6,008 bases of DNA from Deltaproteobacteria bacterium (GTDB lineage: Bacteria > Desulfobacterota > Desulfobacteria > Desulfobacterales > JAFDDL01). The notes under the pieces were generated by a model. That model was given only the letters and a program-made list of their open reading frames with translations, had not been told where the DNA came from and ran no database searches. Each line of letters opens with the position of its first letter. Positions within the stretch are counted from its first letter, which is position 1. Both the position numbers and the translations under genes were made by a program. This document shows, piece after piece, positions 1 to 5,437 of this stretch. The stretch is from positions 1-6,008 of the forward strand of contig JAFDDL010000443.1 of NCBI GenBank assembly GCA_019310865.1, read 5' to 3'.

Positions 1-16
1 TAAATATGCATTCCCT

Positions 17-21
17 GGGAG
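17..21 (+). promoter_or_regulatory. Ribosome binding site deciding the metalloprotease start
   Basis: GGGAG lies 5 bases before the ATG at 27. It favours that ATG over the in-frame ATG at 6, which has only five bases of window upstream. Starting at 27 also puts the lysines and arginine directly at the front of a normal lipoprotein signal peptide. Confidence 0.6.
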
Positions 22-26
22 TTCAA

Positions 27-1535
27 ATGAAACGGATTCAATCCTATCTTGTATACCATCCGATTGCAGCCTGTGTCTTTGGGGCCATCTTGCTGCTCCT
101 GGCCGTGGGATGCGCCACCAACCCGGCCACCCAAAAACGAGAATTGATGCTGGTTTCCCAAGAAAAAGAGTTCCAAATCGGGCAGCGTGTGGACAAACAG
201 GTCCGCGAGGAGATGGGTATCTATCTCGAACTGCCAAAACTTCGGGAAAAAGTCAAACAGGTTGTAACCAAGCTGGGAAAACACAGCCATCGACCCGATG
301 TGATATATCGGGTGGAAATCATCGATACACCTGATTTCAATGCCTTTGCCGTACCGGGTGGGTTTTTGTATGTTCACCGGGGGTTGCTTGAGCGCGTGAA
401 TTCCACCGATGAAATGGCGTCGGTTCTGAGCCATGAAATTGCCCATGTGGCCGCCAGGCACTCGGCCGCCCAAATTTCAAAAATGCAGCTGTACAATATC
501 GGTCTTCTTGGCCTTTCCATTGCCACCGGTGGCGGCGCACAGGATTTTGCACCCCTCATCAATTTGGGCGGTGCATTGGCATTCAACAAATTTTCCAGAG
601 ACGCTGAACGGGAGGCCGACCGTTTCGGCGTTGAATACATGACACAGGCCGGATTCAATCCAAACGCCGGCATTCGCCTGATGGAACAAATCCAACGTCT
701 CAATGACCGGGAGCCTTCGGCGTTTGATACCTGGTTTCTGACCCATCCCCCGCCATCCGAGCGAATTGCCAATCTCAAGCAGGAAATAAATGCCATGCCC
801 GGCAAGGACACCGCGACCGCCCGGCCCTTGGAGCGAAACGAATACATCGCCCTGCTTGACGGCTTGGCAGTGGGGCAATGGAACGGCCGGGAGCTTGTGA
901 GCGCCGATCGATACATCAATAAGGAGTTTTCACTGAGCATACCGATCCCGGTGGGTTGGCAGGCCCGAATTAACAGTAAAAAGGAAACGGCTATTTTTTT
1001 TGATCGACCGAAAGAGGCCTTCGCCCATTTCAATATCCAGCCACTGCGTAAGCAACTGACGTCTGCAACCTGGTTTTCCAGCCTATCGAGCAAAATCAGC
1101 AAATCCGGCTTTCAGAAAACAAACGAATCCATCGGGCCGCCTCTGGCCCACGGCGCTCTTTCAGCAATCTTCAAAGGTAACAGCAGCCGATTGGGACCCG
1201 TTCGTCTCCTGCTGTTTGCATTTACCAAAAACAACAGCGGCTTTTCTCTGGTGGCGGTGGCCAAGGAAAACGCCTTTACCACGCTAAAGCCCCTGTCAAT
1301 TGAAATGATCAACGCCATGCGGTTTTTATCCCAGGCAGAGGTCTCCGAGATTTCCCCACCGAGAATGAAAATTCATACGGTAAGAACCGGCGAAACCTGG
1401 GGGTCGATAACCAAACGATATTACACGAATACGCAGGAGTTAAATAAGCTGGCCGATTACAATGGCCTGACGGCAAACTCCGCACCGGCGCCTGGAATGA
1501 TGCTGAAAATCCCGCCTACTTTAAGAATGCGCTGA
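27..1535 (+). CDS. M48 family zinc metalloprotease lipoprotein with C-terminal LysM-like domain
   Basis: Probable zinc endopeptidase of the BepA/YfgC-like M48 group, acting in the periplasm, probably anchored to the outer membrane; such enzymes are known for quality control of envelope proteins. From the ATG at 27 the product is 502 residues. Residues 1-28 form a lipoprotein signal peptide: MKR, a hydrophobic stretch, then a lipobox-like AVGC with Cys29; Ala at +2 would not retain it in the inner membrane. The peptidase domain spans about 35-260. It has the zinc motif HEIAH (His136, Glu137, His140) followed by VAARH, and the third-ligand region EREADRFG about 60 residues later, then the family's THPPPSERI. 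Residues about 300-430 are a separate domain opening with a IPIPVGWQ-type strand, which I cannot name firmly. Residues about 448-502 resemble LysM (HTVRTGETWGSI, ending in PGMMLKIPP) and may bind peptidoglycan. BepA itself has TPR repeats at this end instead, so substrate or location may differ. No frame break is seen. Confidence 0.9.
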   Translation: MKRIQSYLVYHPIAACVFGAILLLLAVGCATNPATQKRELMLVSQEKEFQIGQRVDKQVREEMGIYLELPKLREKVKQVVTKLGKHSHRPDVIYRVEIIDTPDFNAFAVPGGFLYVHRGLLERVNSTDEMASVLSHEIAHVAARHSAAQISKMQLYNIGLLGLSIATGGGAQDFAPLINLGGALAFNKFSRDAEREADRFGVEYMTQAGFNPNAGIRLMEQIQRLNDREPSAFDTWFLTHPPPSERIANLKQEINAMPGKDTATARPLERNEYIALLDGLAVGQWNGRELVSADRYINKEFSLSIPIPVGWQARINSKKETAIFFDRPKEAFAHFNIQPLRKQLTSATWFSSLSSKISKSGFQKTNESIGPPLAHGALSAIFKGNSSRLGPVRLLLFAFTKNNSGFSLVAVAKENAFTTLKPLSIEMINAMRFLSQAEVSEISPPRMKIHTVRTGETWGSITKRYYTNTQELNKLADYNGLTANSAPAPGMMLKIPPTLRMR

Positions 1536-1542
1536 TGGGTTT

Positions 1543-1559
1543 ATATCCCTTGGGGGTAT
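1543..1559 (+). terminator. Weak hairpin after the metalloprotease gene
   Basis: ATATCCC and GGGGTAT pair over 7 bp, with one T-G wobble and a TTG loop, starting 8 bases after the stop codon. The bases that follow (TGTGTCATG) are not a T tract, so this is at best a weak or factor-assisted terminator. Confidence 0.25.
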
Positions 1560-1561
1560 TG

Positions 1562-1571
1562 TGTCATGACA
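1562..1571. promoter_or_regulatory. Perfect 10-bp palindrome upstream of pcm
   Basis: TGTCATGACA reads the same on both strands and lies in the 93-base gap between the metalloprotease and the methyltransferase, 57 bases before the latter's start. It could be a half-site pair for a dimeric repressor or activator. A 10-bp palindrome can also occur by chance, and no convincing promoter boxes are seen beside it. Confidence 0.2.
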
Positions 1572-1619
1572 TTATTTATCGGCGTCTTACAACAGACCAA
1601 CGGCAGGCACACGAATTGT

Positions 1620-1625
1620 AGGTGA
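1620..1625 (+). promoter_or_regulatory. Ribosome binding site deciding the pcm start
   Basis: AGGTGA matches the 3' part of the Shine-Dalgarno consensus and precedes the ATG at 1629 by 3 bases. The later in-frame ATG at 1728, which would remove the signal peptide, has no comparable site (TGATGATAAT lies before it). The site therefore supports the longer, exported form. Confidence 0.55.
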
Positions 1626-1628
1626 ATC

Positions 1629-2375
1629 ATGACGATTACAAAAACGATAATATCTTGTTGCCTTGTTTTTATTTCGACTATTTTTCTTGAATGCAATGCC
1701 AGTGATAATGAAAAATCTGATGATAATATGACCCAACCATATTTTACGGAACGAAAAAGAATGGTTGAGCGTCAAATAATGGCTCGCGGAATAACCGATC
1801 AAAAAATCATTGGTGCCTTTCTCAAAGTGGAACGTCATTTATTTGTTCCTAAAAAATATATCCAGCGTGCTTACGGCGATCACCCCCTTCCCATTGGAGA
1901 GGGACAGACCATATCTCAACCCTATATCGTTGCCCATATGACGCATCAGTTGGGTTTATCCAAGACCGATAAGGTATTGGAAATCGGAACCGGCTCAGGA
2001 TATCAGGCAGCGATTTTAGGTGAATTAAGTGATCACGTCTTTACAATTGAAATCATTGAATCTTTAGGTAAAAAAGCGGACAAATTGTTAGCAGAACTAG
2101 GCTACGGAAATATTCAGGTCAAAATTGGGAATGGGTACCAAGGGTGGAAAACCCATGCACCATATGATGCTATAATCGTAACGTGCGCCCCGACACATAT
2201 TCCAAAACCCCTCATAGAGCAATTGAGAGAAAATGGGAAAATGATGATTCCAGTGGGAGACCGCCGTGATCAGAAATTATATTTGTTTCGAAAAATAGGA
2301 AAGGAACTCAAAATAGAAAATGTTCTTCCGGTACTGTTTGTTCCCATGATTGATGAAACCGGTAAAAAATATTAA
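1629..2375 (+). CDS. pcm: Exported protein-L-isoaspartate O-methyltransferase
   Basis: SAM-dependent enzyme that methylates L-isoaspartyl residues formed by ageing of Asn and Asp, which starts their repair. The product is 248 residues. Residues 1 to about 25 are a signal peptide: a short Lys-containing start, then a hydrophobic run (IISCCLVFISTIFLEC). Cleavage could follow the Ala of CNAS; the FLEC around Cys22 is a poor lipobox because Glu precedes the Cys. The catalytic core begins near 38 and shows the family's motifs in order: ERKRMVERQI (41-50), GQTISQPYIVA (92-102), the SAM-binding loop EIGTGSGYQ (118-126), the acidic strand end VFTIEI (137-142), APYDAIIVTCAP (177-188) and IPVGD (207-211). 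Asn168 in GNGYQGW occupies the place of the usual Asp of GDGYxGW. The common enzyme is cytosolic and about 210 residues, so the extra N-terminus accounts for the length. Composition is visibly more AT-rich than the gene before it. There is no clear operon link to either neighbour. Confidence 0.92.
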   Translation: MTITKTIISCCLVFISTIFLECNASDNEKSDDNMTQPYFTERKRMVERQIMARGITDQKIIGAFLKVERHLFVPKKYIQRAYGDHPLPIGEGQTISQPYIVAHMTHQLGLSKTDKVLEIGTGSGYQAAILGELSDHVFTIEIIESLGKKADKLLAELGYGNIQVKIGNGYQGWKTHAPYDAIIVTCAPTHIPKPLIEQLRENGKMMIPVGDRRDQKLYLFRKIGKELKIENVLPVLFVPMIDETGKKY

Positions 2376-2507
2376 ATAACGAAAAAGGGGAAACACTGGG
2401 AATACCCGACCAGATGGAAGGTGAACTTTACATAGGATTTGGGCGAGAAAAACAGAGCGCTGGAAACTCGATGAGAATTTGTTTATGCTTTTTGGTAAAG
2501 CTATTGC

Positions 2508-2536
2508 TTGCACCGTGGCGGTATCCATGCTATATG
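2508..2536 (+). promoter_or_regulatory. Candidate sigma-70 promoter of mntA-hepT
   Basis: TTGCAC (2508-2513) and TATATG (2531-2536) are separated by 17 bases, and a TG one base before the second box makes it an extended -10. Initiation near 2543 would leave a leader of about 40 bases before the TTG start of mntA. Each box is only a partial match to consensus. The 207-base gap from 2376 to 2582 holds nothing else I recognise. Confidence 0.3.
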
Positions 2537-2582
2537 CCTATCAATAATATGTTGATATTTTTAATGGTTATGGGGTTGAGGC

Positions 2583-3002
2583 TTGGGCACGAAAGAAATA
2601 AAAAACATCGTTCTTCTTAAGGCGCCCAAGGTGTTGCACAACACGCCTGTGCTATTTGCCTACCTGTACGGCAGTTATGCCCAGGATCTTGTACATCCAT
2701 TCAGCGACTTGGATATTGGCATATTCATAGAAAGTGCATCCGTAGGCAACCCTTTGGATCTTGAACTTTCCCTTTCTTTGGCATTTGACAATCAGATTCC
2801 ACAGAGAGTGGAATCGGAAGTTCGCATCATTAATAATTTACCGTTGATGGTAAAAGGTGCCATTATCACAACGGGCAGCCTGATATACTGTGTAGATGAT
2901 TCACTAAGAATCGACTTTGAAACCCGGTTGCGCAGTGAATACTTCGATTATCTACCGGTACATCACCACTATCAAAGCTTGTACAGGCAAAGCATGCAAT
3001 AA
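2583..3002 (+). CDS. mntA: MntA-like minimal nucleotidyltransferase, type VII antitoxin
   Basis: 139-residue nucleotidyltransferase of the MNT class. In studied MntA-HepT pairs this enzyme transfers AMP from ATP to a tyrosine of the HepT RNase and so silences it. The active-site signature GSx10DxD is complete: Gly30-Ser31, then Asp42 and Asp44 in SDLDIGI. The third acidic position, in the segment before xxNxxP (residues 78-87), seems to be Glu79 rather than the usual Asp. That is conservative, but I infer the alignment by eye. The start is a TTG at 2583: the frame has a stop at 2577-2579, no ATG occurs before residue 89, and GGGG at 2572-2575 provides a modest ribosome site. The weak start codon may set antitoxin dose. 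The gene ends 16 bases before hepT, which fits one transcript. Another MNT-type role cannot be excluded, but the HEPN partner makes antitoxin the best reading. Confidence 0.85.
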   Translation: MGTKEIKNIVLLKAPKVLHNTPVLFAYLYGSYAQDLVHPFSDLDIGIFIESASVGNPLDLELSLSLAFDNQIPQRVESEVRIINNLPLMVKGAIITTGSLIYCVDDSLRIDFETRLRSEYFDYLPVHHHYQSLYRQSMQ

Positions 3003-3018
3003 GACAGACGGCGATCAA

Positions 3019-3450
3019 ATGGTGTCAATGGAAAAACTGACTTACAAGTTCAACCAATTGGACGAATTCATGGAGCTTTTAAAGCAGTTATCGAAAACGC
3101 CTGTGGACCAGTTTGTCGCTGACAAAATACGCATCGGAAGCGCCAAGTATTACCTGCAAGTCAGCATTGAATGCTGCCTGGACATATCAAATCACATCAT
3201 CGCAGCGGAGAAATTAAGAGCACCAAAAGACTATGCAGACACGTTTTCCGTTCTTACGGAAGCGAATATTGTTTCTCTGGAACTGGGTGGCAAGCTGAGG
3301 CAAATGGCCAAGTTCAGAAATCGACTGGTACACATGTACGGCGAAATTGACGACACCTATGTTCATCGCTTTATCACGCATGAGATTAATGACATTAACG
3401 CATTCAGAAAAACGATATCCGAAATGTATCTCGGGTCTGAAGATGTTTGA
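3019..3450 (+). CDS. hepT: HepT-like HEPN RNase toxin, type VII toxin-antitoxin
   Basis: 143-residue, mostly helical HEPN (DUF86/HepT) protein, expected to dimerise and cleave RNA, halting growth when freed from MntA. The catalytic motif Rx4HxY is intact at Arg100, His105 and Tyr107 (RNRLVHMY). In characterised homologues the Tyr is the residue that MntA adenylylates. The conserved upstream helix with KIRIGSAKYYLQ (36-47) and the stretch from about 79 to 99 that leads into the motif also fit the family. The ATG at 3019 is chosen because the protein then begins at the normal place; an ATG at 3028 (Met4) is equally possible. An upstream ATG at 2917 lies inside mntA and would add 34 unrelated residues. 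No strong Shine-Dalgarno is seen, so translation may be coupled to mntA, whose stop is 16 bases away. The stop codon lies in a hairpin. Confidence 0.88.
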   Translation: MVSMEKLTYKFNQLDEFMELLKQLSKTPVDQFVADKIRIGSAKYYLQVSIECCLDISNHIIAAEKLRAPKDYADTFSVLTEANIVSLELGGKLRQMAKFRNRLVHMYGEIDDTYVHRFITHEINDINAFRKTISEMYLGSEDV

Positions 3451-3460
3451 TCTTCAGGCC
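3434..3460 (+). terminator. Hairpin spanning the hepT stop codon
   Basis: CTGAAGAT (3437-3444) and ATCTTCAG (3450-3457) pair perfectly around the loop GTTTG. GGT and GCC outside them extend the stem to 11 bp with one T-G wobble. The hepT stop codon is at 3448-3450. No T run follows on either strand, so a classic intrinsic terminator is not shown. It may instead protect the 3' end of the toxin mRNA, or be a remnant of a REP-like element, since a RAYT fragment begins about 10 bases downstream. Confidence 0.35.
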
Positions 3461-3469
3461 ACCAGGCGG

Positions 3470-3703
3470 GCCAACGGCAAGATTTAAACCATCCCTGCTC
3501 TCCGGTACGAGAATAAGATGAGCGTGGTTTGGCATAAGGCAATAAGCCCAGGCCTCAACATGATATTTTATACACCATACCGACATCAACTCTAGATAAG
3601 CCTGGTAATCTTCGTCGTTGAAAAATGTCTGTTGGCGCCTGTTTCCACGCTGCGTTACATGATGCGGGATTCCCGGCAGAATCAAAATAGTTGAATCACA
3701 TAA
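3470..3703 (-). pseudogene. Remnant of REP-associated (IS200-like) HUH transposase
   Basis: The minus strand encodes about 77 residues typical of RAYT/TnpA_REP proteins (Y1-type, IS200/IS605-related), which cut and join single-stranded DNA at REP hairpins. Visible family motifs are PGIPHHVTQRGNRRQ near the start, FFNDEDYQAYL, then AYCLMPNHAHLILVPES with the metal-binding HUH pair as HAH, and DGLNLAVG at the end. The family normally continues for another 80 or more residues, including the catalytic Tyr. Here similarity stops near 3470 and the frame runs on into unrelated sequence antisense to hepT. The other end is also poor: the segment before the PGIPHH box lacks the usual basic opening and has no good start (an ATG at 3727 has no ribosome site). 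I read it as an inactive, doubly truncated copy. The open frame extends left to 3404 and right to 3916 only by chance. Confidence 0.8.
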
Positions 3704-3734
3704 AGGGGATCTGCAGAAAACCACCATAGGTTTC

Positions 3735-4250
3735 GGGATATTATCATGCGCTTCGGGATTTATGCTATTTTTATCTTTTTTTGCTCTAATCTCTTTTATA
3801 GAGCGGATCGCTCTCAATATCGGATTTACAAATAGCCAAACGGGCTCTGTAGTGGCCGCAGCCATGATCGTAGGACTTTTCGGGGCGTTACTGGCCGGAT
3901 GGCTTGGTACGCGCATCGGCAGATTTATTCCTCTTTTTTTCAGTTATGCTCTGACTGGCGTTACTTTGTTGTTGATGACCTACGGTTGGCCTTTCCTGCA
4001 CTTTATCATAAGTCTTGATCGGCTGGGTCGTTGGCTGGTAACGGTTACCGGCTTAACCACAATTGGTAGAGCGGTCGCCCCCTTTTCCGGAGGAGTCGTC
4101 GTTTCATATTTTGGCTACCATGCGCTGGGGTGGGTTGCATTTGTGGGTATGATCTGCGCTCTCGCGATGATTATCCCAGTTGGCCGCTACCTGGACCGAA
4201 ATCCGACTGAAATGACCCAAGGTAAGGAGTGCGCAGAACATGAAAATTAA
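3735..4250 (+). pseudogene. C-terminal remnant of an MFS transporter
   Basis: The plus strand encodes the second half of a major facilitator superfamily permease. The frame is open from 3663, MFS-like sequence begins at about 3735, and the first ATG is at 3762 with no ribosome site. Seen in order are a helix ending in SFIERIAL, a helix AAAMIVGLFGALLAGWLG followed by the loop TRIGR, a helix FFSYALTGVTLLLM, then DRLGRW leading to a helix with GRAVAPFSGGVVV, and a last helix ALGWVAFVGMICALAMII ending GRYLDR. These match helices 7, 8, 9, 11 and 12. The N-terminal six helices are absent and the place of helix 10 is unusually short, so an internal deletion of some 20-30 residues is likely. The substrate cannot be told. 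A stand-alone five-helix protein is possible but less likely than a decaying fragment. Confidence 0.72.
4224..4229 (+). promoter_or_regulatory. Ribosome binding site of the truncated third gene
   Basis: AAGGAG lies inside the last codons of the MFS remnant, 10 bases before an ATG at 4240. Such a strong site at the end of one reading frame is typical of an operon junction and argues that a real gene once followed. Confidence 0.45.
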
Positions 4251-4326
4251 GATTATTTTGCCGAATTCCTTCCCCGAACTCGCTATCGGTTCAACTCTTC
4301 CGAATCGGCCAACAAAGATGTCATAA
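4240..4326 (+). pseudogene. 5' stub of a gene cut off beside proB
   Basis: From the ATG at 4240 the frame reads MKIKIILPNSFPEL and then runs antisense into the 3' end of proB, stopping at 4324-4326 after 28 codons. Only the first dozen or so codons, before about 4282, look like native protein. The opening (MKIK, hydrophobic strand, PNS) resembles Asp/Glu-racemase-type starts, but that is too short for an assignment. It overlaps the MFS stop codon by 11 bases, as genes in an operon do. I infer that the MFS gene and this gene were once cotranscribed and that a rearrangement joined them to proB. Confidence 0.4.
4262..4282 (-). terminator. Possible weak hairpin directly after proB
   Basis: On the minus strand CGAGTTC and GAATTCG pair over 7 bp, with one G-T wobble and a 7-base loop, starting at the base after the proB stop. 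The following bases (GCAAAATAATC) do not form a T tract, so termination here is uncertain. Confidence 0.25.
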
Positions 4327-5437
4327 CCAGATTGTCCCGGTGGATAATTTCGTCGTCATGTTTATAGCCTAAAATAGACTCGATATCCGCCGTTGCGGCT
4401 CCTTTGATCTGCACAAGATCTCTGGAACTGTAGTTGATCAGGCCGATTGCGATGCTGTTTCCTTTTCTGTTTTTAAGCACGACGGTATTGCCCATGCTGA
4501 ATTTTCCCAGGACTTTTACGATTCCGGAGGGCAAAAGACTTTTTCCGTTTTTCACCAGCGCTTTTTCTGCCCCATCATCGACTATAATCTCTCCACTGGG
4601 CTTTTTGGTAAATGCGATCCACTGCTTACGGCTGCTCAAGGGTACTTTTCGGGGCACGAAAAAAGTGCCTTTTTCTTTACCGGCAAAAATATCTCTCAAG
4701 GCAGTCGGATCCAAGCCACTGGCAATCACACTGGGGACACCACCGAGGGCGACTTTGTTCGCAGCAGCCAGCTTGCTGGCCATGCCGCCCGTACCTAAAA
4801 ATCCGGGAATCGATCCTGCGGCCGTCGACACCCGCCGGTCTATTTTTTCGACAAGCTGGATGAGTTGGGCATCTTTGTGATGCCTGGGGTCCTTGTCGTA
4901 GAGTCCGTCAATGTTGGTCAAGTTGACCAGGAACTGCGACTCGGTCAGATTGGTGACCATGGCGCTGAGTTGGTCGTTGTCCCCGAATTTGATCTCGTCA
5001 ACCACAACCGTGTCGTTCTCGTTAACAATGGGAATAATTTTCCAGGAAAGCAGGGTTAAGAGCGTGTTTCTGGCATTGAGATACCGCTTGCGGTGGGTCA
5101 GGTCATCCCGGGTAAGCAGAATCTGGGCACACCGGGCGCCATGTCGGGCAAAAGCCTCCTCATATGACTTGATTAGGTTGCACTGCCCCATAGCTGCCAA
5201 GGCCTGCATTTGAGATAGAGAATCCGGCCGTCTGGAAAACCCGGCCTTTTTCAGACCGGCGGCGATGGCGCCCGATGATACCAGGATAATCTCGATGCCT
5301 TTATTTCTCAGGAGGCAAATGTCCGTAGCGATATCATCAATCCGGTTCAGATTTAGACCGTTTTTACGGGTTAGAACACCGCTACCGACCTTGACGACCG
5401 CTCTTTTGATACGCTCTAAATAAGTCATTCTATTCAT
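4283..5437 (-). CDS. proB: Glutamate 5-kinase (ProB), with PUA domain
   Basis: Cytosolic enzyme for the first step of proline synthesis from glutamate: ATP plus L-glutamate gives gamma-glutamyl phosphate. The 384-residue product has the amino-acid kinase fold in about 1-260: VKVGSG (15-20), [10 protein letters not shown] (52-61), the substrate-binding [19 protein letters not shown] (139-157), [12 protein letters not shown] (173-184) and [12 protein letters not shown] (215-226). A PUA domain fills about 280-365 ([18 protein letters not shown] region, then SRDLVQIKG), as in the long form of the family. The length is normal and the frame intact. The start ATG overlaps the proA stop as ATGA, so translation is probably coupled to proA. 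A second in-frame ATG at 5428 (Met4) is possible. Classic ProB is inhibited by proline; nothing in the sequence shows whether this one is. Confidence 0.97.
   Translation of the reverse strand: MNRMTYLERIKRAVVKVGSGVLTRKNGLNLNRIDDIATDICLLRNKGIEIILVSSGAIAAGLKKAGFSRRPDSLSQMQALAAMGQCNLIKSYEEAFARHGARCAQILLTRDDLTHRKRYLNARNTLLTLLSWKIIPIVNENDTVVVDEIKFGDNDQLSAMVTNLTESQFLVNLTNIDGLYDKDPRHHKDAQLIQLVEKIDRRVSTAAGSIPGFLGTGGMASKLAAANKVALGGVPSVIASGLDPTALRDIFAGKEKGTFFVPRKVPLSSRKQWIAFTKKPSGEIIVDDGAEKALVKNGKSLLPSGIVKVLGKFSMGNTVVLKNRKGNSIAIGLINYSSRDLVQIKGAATADIESILGYKHDDEIIHRDNLVMTSLLADSEELNR

Noticed and set aside
374..1102. A 242-codon open frame antisense to the metalloprotease
   Set aside because: It lies wholly opposite a well-supported M48 gene, is rich in Ser, Arg and Pro as expected of an antisense reading, and shows no family motif.
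2414..2620. A 68-codon plus-strand frame between pcm and mntA
   Set aside because: It overlaps the mntA start out of frame, has no ribosome site and shows no recognisable features.
3404..3916. A single 170-residue minus-strand transposase gene
   Set aside because: Only the middle part (3470-3703) resembles a transposase. Both ends read through antisense of hepT and of the MFS remnant.
4434..4880. A 148-codon frame antisense to proB
   Set aside because: It is explained as the shadow of proB, whose motifs are clear on the other strand.
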